Source of the DNA: Gammaproteobacteria bacterium
GTDB lineage: Bacteria > Pseudomonadota > Gammaproteobacteria > UBA9214
Assembly: GCA_003454335.1 (NCBI GenBank)
Contig: DMKK01000198.1
Coordinates: 1 to 13,170 of the forward strand
Reading direction: 5' to 3'
DNA: 13,170 nt
Every line of letters starts with the position of its first letter. The stretch's first letter is position 1. The notes under the pieces are model-generated. The model had not been told where the DNA came from and did no database searches. It was given only the letters and a program-made list of their open reading frames with translations. Shown here one piece after another: positions 6,814-13,170 of this stretch. The position numbers and the translations under genes were made by a program.

Positions 6814-6875
6814 AACGACTGTCTGCGACTATCAGGAATTAACGTGAACTGCGAAGGTTGTTACGATAAAGAAAC

Positions 6876-6908
6876 GGTGTCAGGGCAGCAGAAATGCGCC
6901 CTGACACC
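6876..6908. terminator. Hairpin terminator between convergent genes
   Basis: Perfect 11-base arms lie at 6876-6886 (GGTGTCAGGGC) and 6898-6908 (GCCCTGACACC). Inside, after one bulged A, GCA/TGC pairs close a GAAA tetraloop, giving about 14 pairs. On the minus strand the hairpin is followed by CGTTTCTTTATC, a modest U-tract, 13 bases after the stop of the exported-protein gene. On the plus strand only TTGTTATG follows. It therefore best serves the minus-strand gene but may also stop the permease operon. Confidence 0.75.
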
Positions 6909-6921
6909 TTGTTATGCCCTG

Positions 6922-7575
6922 TTATTTCGCGGGTTCAACTGATATCGCCATGGCTTCGGTAGATGTCACCTCGACAATATCGCCTTTCTTCAGTTCTTTC
7001 AGGTAATGCTGCAGGTCCGGCGAGTCCTTTAGCGAGATCTTGCGCAGTCCGCGGTCGGGGCTGCGGAATGATATGAATTGCTGGATTGGGTCGACAAAAA
7101 CGACTTCACCACTGTGTACCATTTGTACTCCGACTGCACCGGCAGGCATTTCTCCTGCGGCTGCCGAGGCCTTGGCTGCCGTGACCTCGGTGCCAAGCTC
7201 GGTGATATCGTCGCGCTTGACGATGTTGGCTACTGCACTCCGGTAATACTTGATATCGACAATGTCACCGACCTTGACCTGGGGCAGGTTCTTTACCTGA
7301 TCAGTTACCTGGACGACGGCTGAATTACCCTCTGGACCCTGAATGGTGACCAGGTTGTTTTTCCTGTCTATGGCGGTTACCGTCGCAGTCGACTCAACCA
7401 GCATGGACTTGTTCATGCCTGCCGGGGGGGCTACACGGTTGTCCGATGATGTATCAATATAGTCCATTTCCGGGTCGGCGACATCCAGTGCTTCCATTCT
7501 CGCAGGGTCCGCAGCCAGTGCCGATGTGGATGTCATGAATATCGAGCAGGCGACTAGTAGGTTAATGTTCTTCAT
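6922..7575 (-). CDS. Exported protein with two tandem beta-rich domains, function unknown
   Basis: I do not recognise a named family for this 217-residue protein. Residues 1-22 look like a Sec signal peptide (MKNINLLVACSIF...SALAA, cleavage near ALA-A), so the product should be periplasmic or secreted. The mature part has a charged N-terminal stretch (23-60) and then two similar domains. Domain 1 (about 62-119) has ATVTAIDRKNNLVTIQGPEG and VKVGDIVDIKYYRSAVANIV. Domain 2 (about 154-214) has GEVVFVDPIQQFISFRSPDRG and LKKGDIVEVTSTEAMAISV. The shared D...(V/I)...P(E/D).G...KKGDIV pattern suggests a duplicated small beta-barrel. An Ala-rich linker (131-147) joins them. AGAGGA (7583-7588, minus strand) lies 7 bases before the ATG. 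C10 sits in a weak lipobox-like LVAC but is too close to the N-terminus. Confidence 0.82.
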   Translation of the reverse strand: MKNINLLVACSIFMTSTSALAADPARMEALDVADPEMDYIDTSSDNRVAPPAGMNKSMLVESTATVTAIDRKNNLVTIQGPEGNSAVVQVTDQVKNLPQVKVGDIVDIKYYRSAVANIVKRDDITELGTEVTAAKASAAAGEMPAGAVGVQMVHSGEVVFVDPIQQFISFRSPDRGLRKISLKDSPDLQHYLKELKKGDIVEVTSTEAMAISVEPAK

Positions 7576-7626
7576 TATTCATTCCTCTTTTTTAGGGTAA
7601 ATGCTTGTCCATTTTCAGGCTGTCGC

Positions 7627-7679
7627 GGGTACCTTTTTCCCGGGTACCCATGCAGCCATGTATCCGCACAGGCCTGTGC
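7627..7679 (-). repeat. Palindrome-rich leader of the exported-protein gene
   Basis: GGGTACC (7627-7633) and GGTACCC (7643-7649) are a perfect 7-base inverted repeat with a 9-base loop. GCACAGGCCTGTGC (7666-7679) is a perfect 14-base palindrome. Both lie between the candidate promoter at 7700-7728 and the start codon at 7575, so the message would have a leader of about 118 bases with two hairpins. A regulatory role is possible but not shown. Confidence 0.45.
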
Positions 7680-7699
7680 CTGTGCAGTGTGCCATGGCA

Positions 7700-7728
7700 A
7701 AGGTAGTTGAAATTTAACGTAGTGTCCA
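7700..7728 (-). promoter_or_regulatory. Possible promoter of the exported-protein gene
   Basis: On the minus strand TGGACA (7723-7728) differs from the -35 consensus by one base. Seventeen bases later TACCTT (7700-7705) is a weak -10 (three of six). It lies in the gap after pdxH, so the exported-protein gene may be transcribed separately from pdxH. Low certainty. Confidence 0.25.
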
Positions 7729-7793
7729 GAAATCTGTTGGATTCAACCGGTTTGGCCGGTGAGAGAGGCATTGATTCTATAAGGGTTTCCGGG

Positions 7794-8435
7794 TCAGGGC
7801 GCCCGTCGCTCGATCGCCCACTCGCCTGCATTTTCCGTATACACAAACCGGTCATGCAGGCGGCTGTCGCGGGCTTGCCAGAATTCGATTTCAAATGGCG
7901 TTACGCGGTAGCCGCCCCAGAAGGAGGGCAGGGGTACGTCACCCCTGGCGAAGCGGTGCTTGACCTCGTCGATCTTGGCGTCCAGCAGCGAGCGGGATGA
8001 GATTACCTGGCTCTGCGGTGAGGCCCAGGCGCCGATCTGGCTGCCACGCGGGCGCGAGGCGAAGTATTTTATCGACTCCGTGGCCGGGATTTTCTCAGCG
8101 GTGCCACTGATCTTGACCTGCCGTCCCAGTGCGACCCACGGAAATAGCAGTCCTACCCTGTTGTTGGCCGCGATTTGTTGAGCCTTGGCGCTTTCGTAGT
8201 TGGTGAAAAACACGAAACCGGCATCGTCGTAGAGTTTCAGCAACACAGTACGTAGCCACGGCTGGCCGTTTGTGTCTGCCGTGGCAAGGCTCATGGCATT
8301 GGGTTCGGGTATCCCCGAGTCGATGACCTCGGCGTACCAGTACTCAAACTGCTTGACCGGGTTCGGGTTCAGTGTCTCGCGTATGAGTCCACGCGACATC
8401 CATTGCTTGCGGAGTTCTTCGGATTGTATTGGCAT
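7794..8435 (-). CDS. pdxH: Pyridoxamine/pyridoxine 5'-phosphate oxidase PdxH
   Basis: PdxH is a cytoplasmic, FMN-dependent homodimer that oxidises pyridoxine or pyridoxamine 5'-phosphate to pyridoxal 5'-phosphate, the last step of vitamin B6 synthesis and salvage. The 213-residue product matches E. coli PdxH (218) throughout. FMN and substrate motifs are visible: LRTVLLK (61-67), FFTNYESAKAQQI (76-88), LLFPW (96-100), YFASRPRGSQIGAWAS (124-139), PLPSFWGGYRVTPFEIEFWQ (168-187) and SRLHDRFVY (191-199). R192 and H194 match catalytic Arg197 and His199 of E. coli. The ending RRAP fits the family. The ATG at 8435 has no clear Shine-Dalgarno before it. The gene is divergent from the ttcA-like gene; 218 bases separate it from the downstream exported-protein gene, and a small ACCGG/CCGGT inverted repeat (7746-7760) follows its stop. 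Confidence 0.96.
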   Translation of the reverse strand: MPIQSEELRKQWMSRGLIRETLNPNPVKQFEYWYAEVIDSGIPEPNAMSLATADTNGQPWLRTVLLKLYDDAGFVFFTNYESAKAQQIAANNRVGLLFPWVALGRQVKISGTAEKIPATESIKYFASRPRGSQIGAWASPQSQVISSRSLLDAKIDEVKHRFARGDVPLPSFWGGYRVTPFEIEFWQARDSRLHDRFVYTENAGEWAIERRAP

Positions 8436-8685
8436 GAGGAAACAATACCGGGATGAGGTGGCTGAATAAAGGAAAAGATGCCAGCTTGCACTTGTCGCGA
8501 GTTTTGGGTGGGAACGGTACTCCGGTCGCGTTTTACATACTTCTGTATGCCATGAAACCAGAATTATTCCGGGAACGGCAGGCCGTCTCCGGAGCTTGCC
8601 GGTGATACTTAACGAAACACATTAAAGGTACGGTCGGGGGTTCGGAGTTACCCCGTCTCCACGATTTCTGGCATCATTCGAGGCT
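8436..8685. other. Divergent intergenic region between pdxH and the ttcA-like gene
   Basis: This 250-base region must carry promoters for both flanking genes, but I see no convincing -35/-10 pair. It contains two small inverted repeats: CATAC/GTATG with a 4-base loop (8536-8549), and an imperfect hairpin at 8569-8592 with CCGG ends and an ACGGC/GCCGT inner stem. No gene is visible. Confidence 0.4.
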
Positions 8686-9438
8686 ATGGCTGCGTTCATA
8701 ACACCCCCCAAGGCCCTGGCGCGACTGGCCGGTCGTGCGATTGCGGATTTCAGTATGATTCGTGACGGCGACCGCATCTTGCTCGGCCTGTCTGGCGGCA
8801 AGGATTCGCTATCATTGCTGCATATCCTGCATTACCTGCGGCAGCGGGCGCCCGTAAAATTCGAGCTGGCCGCGATGACGGTGGATCCGCTGGCCGGTGA
8901 CTTCGATCCGTCACCCATGATTCCCTATCTGGCGGCACTGGGTGTTGAATACCACACTGTGCGCAAACCCATTATGGACATGGCGAAGGAGCACATGGGC
9001 AGAAAATCCTATTGCAGCTTCTGCTCACGTCTCAAACGCGGTTTCATCTACCAGACGGCGCGCGAAAACGGTTGCAACGTAATCGCGCTGGCGCAGCACC
9101 TGGATGATCTGGCGGAAAGTTTTCTGATGTCGGCCTTTCATGCTGGCAGTCTCCAGACCATGAAGGCGCATTACGTGAACGATGCCGGTGATCTGCGCAT
9201 CATCCGGCCGCTGGTCTATACGCGTGAGCGGCAGACGCACGACTTTGCGCATGATAACGGCCTGCCGGTGATTGCCGACTCCTGTCCAGCCTGTTTTGCC
9301 ATGCCGACGCAGCGGCAGCACATGAAGACCTTGCTGGCCGCCGAGGAGGCGCAAAACAAACTGCTGTTCAAATCGCTGCTGACCACGCTCAGACCGCTCA
9401 TGAGCGCAGGGCTTCCGGATGCCCGGGCAGGAGGCTAA
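8686..9438 (+). CDS. TtcA-family PP-loop ATPase, tRNA 2-thiocytidine synthetase-like
   Basis: TtcA adds sulfur to cytidine 32 of certain tRNAs, using ATP and an iron-sulfur cluster. This 250-residue protein has the PP-loop SGGKDS (36-41), the family stretch YCSFCSRLKRG (109-119) with C110 and C113, and a second cysteine pair C200/C203 in DSCPACF, in the place of PCNLCG in E. coli TtcA; these are the cluster-binding positions. RIIRPLVYTRERQ (171-183) also matches. Differences from classical TtcA include AQHLDDLAE where GHHRDD is usual, a shorter N-terminus, and an end about 50 residues earlier than the 311-residue E. coli protein. It may be the genome's TtcA or a paralogue with another thiolation substrate, so no symbol is given. 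GAGG sits only 2 bases before the ATG; no better upstream start exists. Confidence 0.82.
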   Translation: MAAFITPPKALARLAGRAIADFSMIRDGDRILLGLSGGKDSLSLLHILHYLRQRAPVKFELAAMTVDPLAGDFDPSPMIPYLAALGVEYHTVRKPIMDMAKEHMGRKSYCSFCSRLKRGFIYQTARENGCNVIALAQHLDDLAESFLMSAFHAGSLQTMKAHYVNDAGDLRIIRPLVYTRERQTHDFAHDNGLPVIADSCPACFAMPTQRQHMKTLLAAEEAQNKLLFKSLLTTLRPLMSAGLPDARAGG

Positions 9439-9528
9439 GTGCTGCAGCATGTCTATGTGCGAAATATAACTAAAATTATCAATTAGATATATTAGTCCGC
9501 GCAGTTTGCTGGTGTTGCTGCAAGCAGT

Positions 9529-9556
9529 GTGAAAAATGGCTGAAGACTATTACAAT
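9529..9556 (+). promoter_or_regulatory. Possible promoter of the ThDP enzyme gene
   Basis: TACAAT (9551-9556) is a good -10 (five of six). GTGAAA (9529-9534) is a four-of-six -35 at 16-base spacing. An AT-rich stretch at about 9458-9496 lies upstream. Transcription would begin near 9563, leaving a leader of about 22 bases with no clear Shine-Dalgarno. Confidence 0.4.
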
Positions 9557-9584
9557 AGCGCGAAATAATTTTAGCCATACATCC

Positions 9585-11255
9585 ATGAAAATCCAAGTCA
9601 GCGAACTGATCGTCAGATACCTGGAGAAACTGGGTATCGAATACATTTTTGGTATGCCCGGTGCGCATATTTTGCCGGTGTACGACAGCCTGTATCGCTC
9701 CAGTGTCAAAAGTGTGCTTGCCAAGCATGAACAGGGTGCGGCGTTTATGGCGTGCGGGTACGCACGTGCGTCGGGCGGTATATCGGCCTGCATCACAACC
9801 GCGGGTCCCGGTGCAACCAACCTGGTCACGGGCATTGCCAGTGCCTATGTGGACAAGCAGCCGATTCTTGTGATTACCGGTGAAACGTCGACGCATATCT
9901 TTGGCAAGGGTGGTCTGCAGGAAAGTTCGGGCGAGGGCGGCAGCATCGATCAGGGTGCGTTGTTTCAGGGCATCACGCGTTATCACAAGGTGGTTGAGCG
10001 TACAGATTACCTGGCGAATGTTCTGAACCAGGCGTCAAAGGTACTGTTCTCGGATGTCCCGGGACCGGTATTGCTCAGTTTTCCGTTCAACGTACAAAAA
10101 GAACTGGTCGATGAAGCGGTGCTTGACCAGGTGATGACCGAGAAGCCCGCACTTGCTGCGGATGGGAACCTCCAGTCGATCAATGCCCTGACGGACATAA
10201 TCCTGGCGGCGCGCAACCCGGTCATTATCGCGGGCTATGGTTGTATCAAATCAGGCGCACAGGCGCTGGTATCCGAGCTGAGTGATTCGCTGAATATTCC
10301 GGTGACCAGCAGTATGAAGGGCAAGGGTGTGATCAGCGAACAATCCGCGCTGTCACTTGGCAGCCTGGGAGTGACGTCGACCGGCTATGCCTACCGGTAT
10401 ATTGTCGATAATGCCGATGCCATTGTTTTTCTGGGCGCCGGCTTCAACGAGCGCACCAGTTACCTGTGGGATAAAACACTTCTTGAAAACAAGAAGATTG
10501 CGCAGGTCGACAGTAATCCTGAGCAGATCGAGAAGGTGTTCAGGGCCGACGTGGCGATCACCGCTGATATCAGCTCTGCGCTGAACGGGGTACTCCGGAT
10601 AATGGATGCCCGGGGTATAGACCGAAAGTCGGCGCGTAAACAAATCGTGGCGAATGACCCGGTGGAAAAACGTGATGCGGGCAGCAGTGATGTCTTCCAG
10701 TCCGGCTTTGCACTGGTTGAAATATTCTTCAAACATCTTGAAAATAAGTTTGCGAAAGATCTTGTTATGTTTGATGACAATATGATTTTTGCGCAGAACT
10801 TTTTTAACGTGTCTACGGGTAACCGTTTCTATCCCAACTCCGGTATTTCTGCGCTGGGACATGCGATTCCCGCCGCCATCGGTGCGCGCTTTGCAGAGCA
10901 CAAGCCGACCATTGCAATTATCGGTGATGGTGGTTTCCAGATGTGTTGCATGGAGCTGATGACGGCGGTGAATTATGGACTGCCGATCACCGTGGTGATG
11001 TTTAATAATTCCACCATGGGGCTGATTCGCAAGAATCAGTTTCAGGGCTACGGGCAACGCTTTATCGATTGCGATTTCGCCAATCCCGATTATGCCCTGC
11101 TGGCAAAATCGTTTGGTATCAAGTTCCAGCATGTGGAATCAGAGGCCGATATTGACAGGGTATTTGCAGAAACAGATTTTGTGGCCGGTACCAACCTGAT
11201 CGAAATTATGCTGGACAAGGAACTCTTCCCGAATTACAGCTCGCGACGTTCGTAG
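9585..11255 (+). CDS. Acetolactate-synthase-like thiamine diphosphate enzyme
   Basis: The 556-residue protein has the three-domain ThDP enzyme layout of the acetolactate synthase/pyruvate oxidase superfamily. The PYR domain (about 1-170) has the cofactor-activating glutamate E49 in AKHEQGAAFMACGYARA, then TTAGPGATNLVTGIASAYVD. The middle domain (about 195-335) has NPVIIAGYG, MKGKGVI and VFLGAGFNER. The PP domain (about 375-545) has the ThDP/Mg motif starting GDGGFQM (447-453) and ending FNN (473-475). Such enzymes make or break bonds next to a carbonyl, often with pyruvate as acyl donor. There is no ilvN-type regulatory subunit gene beside it and no other branched-chain genes, so a biosynthetic IlvB role is unlikely from context. 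The glycosyltransferase-like gene 8 bases downstream hints at a sugar-modifying role like that of YerE (acetyl branching of a keto-sugar in yersiniose synthesis), a speculation. The substrate is unknown. Confidence 0.87.
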   Translation: MKIQVSELIVRYLEKLGIEYIFGMPGAHILPVYDSLYRSSVKSVLAKHEQGAAFMACGYARASGGISACITTAGPGATNLVTGIASAYVDKQPILVITGETSTHIFGKGGLQESSGEGGSIDQGALFQGITRYHKVVERTDYLANVLNQASKVLFSDVPGPVLLSFPFNVQKELVDEAVLDQVMTEKPALAADGNLQSINALTDIILAARNPVIIAGYGCIKSGAQALVSELSDSLNIPVTSSMKGKGVISEQSALSLGSLGVTSTGYAYRYIVDNADAIVFLGAGFNERTSYLWDKTLLENKKIAQVDSNPEQIEKVFRADVAITADISSALNGVLRIMDARGIDRKSARKQIVANDPVEKRDAGSSDVFQSGFALVEIFFKHLENKFAKDLVMFDDNMIFAQNFFNVSTGNRFYPNSGISALGHAIPAAIGARFAEHKPTIAIIGDGGFQMCCMELMTAVNYGLPITVVMFNNSTMGLIRKNQFQGYGQRFIDCDFANPDYALLAKSFGIKFQHVESEADIDRVFAETDFVAGTNLIEIMLDKELFPNYSSRRS

Positions 11256-11263
11256 ACTCTGCC

Positions 11264-13090
11264 ATGCCTGCATTCTCCTGTCCGGCACTCGCGCGCTGCC
11301 TGCAGTTACACCTTGATGCTGATGTGGCCGCCGGCTTAAGCGCACAATTACTGCAGGTTGATGATGCGGCAGACTTGCTGCCACTGTATCACCGGACCAT
11401 CCCGTTAATGGAAGCTGCGCTTCATGAGTCCGGCCTGGCTCCGGCGCTGGTGGCAGGATTACATGCCCTGTTTGTCGAGATGGAGGGGCATATTGCTGCA
11501 GCGGGCAATGACCGGCGTCACCGGTTCGTTGTGGTTGTCCCGGTGGCGGACCGGCCGCAGCAGCTACGCACGTGTTTGCTGAGTCTGGTGGAGATGGTGC
11601 AGGCGTTTCGTTACGGGGCTGGCAACGAATCTGGCAACGGGATGCTTTCGGAAAAGCTCACGGTCGTAATTGCGGATGACAGCTGTGCGGTTGAACACAT
11701 TGCCGGAAACCGGGTAATCGCTGCCGAGATCGGGCAGCTGGGGCTGACCACAGTGTATTTTGGCTTGCAGGAACAGCAAGCGGTCCTTGCAGAATTGTCC
11801 GCTGCAGACCGGCAAGCGTTGCGCAATGTTATCGGCGATGTCCCGCACGGTGCCTTTTGTCACAAGGGCGCTTCTATCATGCGCAACATCAGCTATCTGA
11901 TGTTGCATCAACTGGCGCAGCAGGATGAGCGGCAGCTGTTTTTATTTGTGGACAGCGATCAGCAATTCCATAGTTGCACAGATGCTGATTGCGAGGTGTT
12001 TACCACCAATTATTTTTATCACATGGATCGCATCTTCAGACAGGGAAAGGTGCAGGTGCTGACCGGCAAGGTAGTGGGGGACCCGCCGGTTTCACCTGCT
12101 GTGATGGCGGGCACCCTGCTGGATGATGTACTGGCCTTTCTCGGGGAGATGGCCGGACTTGATGCCGGCGCGGCCTGTACGTTTCATCGAGCCCGGACAC
12201 AGCATGAGGATGCGGCCTATCATGACATGGCGAAGCTGTTTGGTTTTGAGTCTTCAGGTGAGGCCTGGCGTTTCCAGTGTCCGCTCTCCGGGGCGCATGA
12301 CCATGCAGCGTGCCTGGTCGAATTTGTGCGCAGGCTGGACCATTTTTTTGATGGCGAGCACCCCACGCGGGTAACACCCTATAGGTACACTGATGTACAG
12401 GCGAGCGTGACAGCGGCGCGCACGGTGTATACCGGAAACTATGTGCTGTCACCCGCGGCCCTGGAGTACTTTATTCCCTTTGCAGGACTGGGGTTGCGCA
12501 TGGCTGGGCCGGTACTGGGCCGTCTTGTCCAGGCATGCAGTGGTGATGCTTTTGCCTCGGCCAACCTGCCAATGCTGCACCGGCGCACAGTGCCGGAGAC
12601 CGGTGGTGCGGAGTTCCGTCCGGGGGTGGATCGCAGTGCGTCGCTGGTTGATTTGTCCGGTGAGTTCGAGCGACAGTTCTTCGGTGATGTGATGTTGTTT
12701 GCCGTGATTGAGCTGGTGAAGCAGGGATACCCGGATGTTATGCCGCCAGCCGATGTTGTACGCACATGCGTAAACGTGACCGAGTCAAGGCTGCGTGCAC
12801 AATATGCAGAAAATCAGACGCGCATGCTGGTGCGCCTGTCCGAATTCGAGGCACTGTTGTCCGCATCGGGACATTGGTGGTGCAGCGGTGAGCAACATGC
12901 ACAGTCGTGTGCCTTGCTCGATCAGTTTGCAGCATCGCTGTGCGCCAATTTTTCCGAGGAGTCCCGGTCATGTCAGCTGCGTGATGACGCGGCACATCGC
13001 AGTGAGCGTCGACAGGCCATTGTCGATGCCCTGTTGGCCTATGACCGCGACCGGGAGTGCTGGGAACGGGTGCTGCAAAAGCTGTCATGA
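11264..13090 (+). CDS. Large protein with GT-A-type glycosyltransferase core
   Basis: I recognise a nucleotide-sugar transferase core but not a named family in this 608-residue protein. Residues 1-85 are helical and Leu/Ala-rich. A GT-A fold seems to start at 88 with FVVVVPVADRPQQLRTCLLS, the usual opening of GT2-like enzymes, followed by VIADDSC (135-141). FLFVDSDQQF (226-235) supplies a DxD-type metal/nucleotide-sugar motif (D230, D232). TGNYVLSPAALEYFIPFAG (390-408) resembles the acceptor-side segment of such enzymes. The C-terminal 140 residues are helical, with several cysteines and no known domain visible. No membrane helices are evident, so it is probably cytoplasmic. The start follows the ThDP gene stop by 8 bases, indicating one operon, though no clear Shine-Dalgarno is seen. 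Donor and acceptor are unknown. Confidence 0.75.
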   Translation: MPAFSCPALARCLQLHLDADVAAGLSAQLLQVDDAADLLPLYHRTIPLMEAALHESGLAPALVAGLHALFVEMEGHIAAAGNDRRHRFVVVVPVADRPQQLRTCLLSLVEMVQAFRYGAGNESGNGMLSEKLTVVIADDSCAVEHIAGNRVIAAEIGQLGLTTVYFGLQEQQAVLAELSAADRQALRNVIGDVPHGAFCHKGASIMRNISYLMLHQLAQQDERQLFLFVDSDQQFHSCTDADCEVFTTNYFYHMDRIFRQGKVQVLTGKVVGDPPVSPAVMAGTLLDDVLAFLGEMAGLDAGAACTFHRARTQHEDAAYHDMAKLFGFESSGEAWRFQCPLSGAHDHAACLVEFVRRLDHFFDGEHPTRVTPYRYTDVQASVTAARTVYTGNYVLSPAALEYFIPFAGLGLRMAGPVLGRLVQACSGDAFASANLPMLHRRTVPETGGAEFRPGVDRSASLVDLSGEFERQFFGDVMLFAVIELVKQGYPDVMPPADVVRTCVNVTESRLRAQYAENQTRMLVRLSEFEALLSASGHWWCSGEQHAQSCALLDQFAASLCANFSEESRSCQLRDDAAHRSERRQAIVDALLAYDRDRECWERVLQKLS

Positions 13091-13110
13091 TAGGTACACT
13101 GCGTATTACC

Positions 13111-13135
13111 CACTCTGCAAAGTGCTACATTTTTT
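13111..13135 (+). terminator. Weak terminator-like sequence after the glycosyltransferase gene
   Basis: CACTCTGCAAAGTG (13111-13124) is a palindrome with one mismatched pair, leaving little loop. A run of six T follows at 13130-13135. It lies 20 bases after the stop. The stem is poor for an intrinsic terminator, so this is tentative. Confidence 0.3.
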
Positions 13136-13144
13136 GTATTTTCT

Positions 13145-13170
13145 GTTGGGTGCGTCGCTACGCTCCTTCA
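13145..13170. repeat. Truncated REP-like repeat at the window end
   Basis: The last 26 bases match 1985-2010, the right half of the paired-hairpin repeat, at 20 of 26 positions, including GGGT, CGTC and TCCTT blocks. The window ends just where the complementary CCCA arm should begin. This is the same repeat family, cut by the window edge. Confidence 0.65.

Noticed and set aside
3022..6921. The hipBA-permease block as a genomic island with attachment sites
   Set aside because: I found no integrase, no flanking direct repeats and no tRNA; coding composition is like the neighbours, and only the promoter region is AT-rich.
7546..7548. Lipoprotein processing at C10 of the exported protein (LVAC)
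   Set aside because: The cysteine comes after only nine residues and more hydrophobic sequence follows it; ALA-A near residue 21 is a better signal peptidase I site.
9492..9986. A 164-codon open frame on the minus strand overlapping the ThDP enzyme gene
   Set aside because: It lies antisense to a clear conserved enzyme domain and shows no domain of its own.
9585..11255. Naming the ThDP enzyme ilvB or alsS
   Set aside because: No small-subunit gene, acetolactate decarboxylase or branched-chain pathway gene is adjacent, and superfamily motifs alone do not fix the substrate.

Overview
The window looks like chromosomal DNA of a gammaproteobacterium. YfbK, MscS, PdxH, a TtcA-family enzyme and HipBA all resemble gammaproteobacterial versions. 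The G+C is moderately high, and the intergenic gaps carry two kinds of REP-like palindromes typical of that class. I cannot name the species. Nothing indicates phage, plasmid or transposon DNA, and I saw no tRNA, rRNA or CRISPR array.

Left part (1-3021): the 3' end of a YfbK-like von Willebrand factor A protein is followed by an ECF-type sigma factor and, overlapping it by one base, a single-pass membrane protein with an anti-sigma-like cytoplasmic N-terminus and a periplasmic SPOR domain. This looks like an envelope-sensing regulatory unit. An MscS-type mechanosensitive channel follows, also an envelope-stress function. REP-like palindromes separate yfbK from the sigma gene and the SPOR gene from mscS.

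Middle (3022-6921): a 410-base gap holds two DnaA-box-like 9-mers and then a very AT-rich stretch with four near-palindromic 16-mers at 39/25/39-base spacing. After it comes a tightly packed operon, hipB-hipA-permease, in which both junctions are ATGA overlaps. The permease is an SLC13/DASS-type transporter with two RCK_C-like domains, an unusual third partner for a hipBA toxin-antitoxin pair. A strong GAAA-capped hairpin lies between the permease and the convergent gene.

Right part (6922-13170): on the minus strand lie a small exported protein with two tandem copies of a beta-rich domain, behind a palindrome-rich leader, and upstream of it pdxH (pyridoxamine 5'-phosphate oxidase). Divergent from pdxH is a shortened TtcA-family PP-loop protein. 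Next comes a two-gene unit of an acetolactate-synthase-like ThDP enzyme and, 8 bases on, a 608-residue protein with a GT-A-type glycosyltransferase core. The last 26 bases are half of a palindrome of the same family as the one at 1935-2020.

The least explained parts are the sigma/SPOR/YfbK unit, the hipBA-permease operon with its operator array, and the ThDP enzyme/glycosyltransferase pair.
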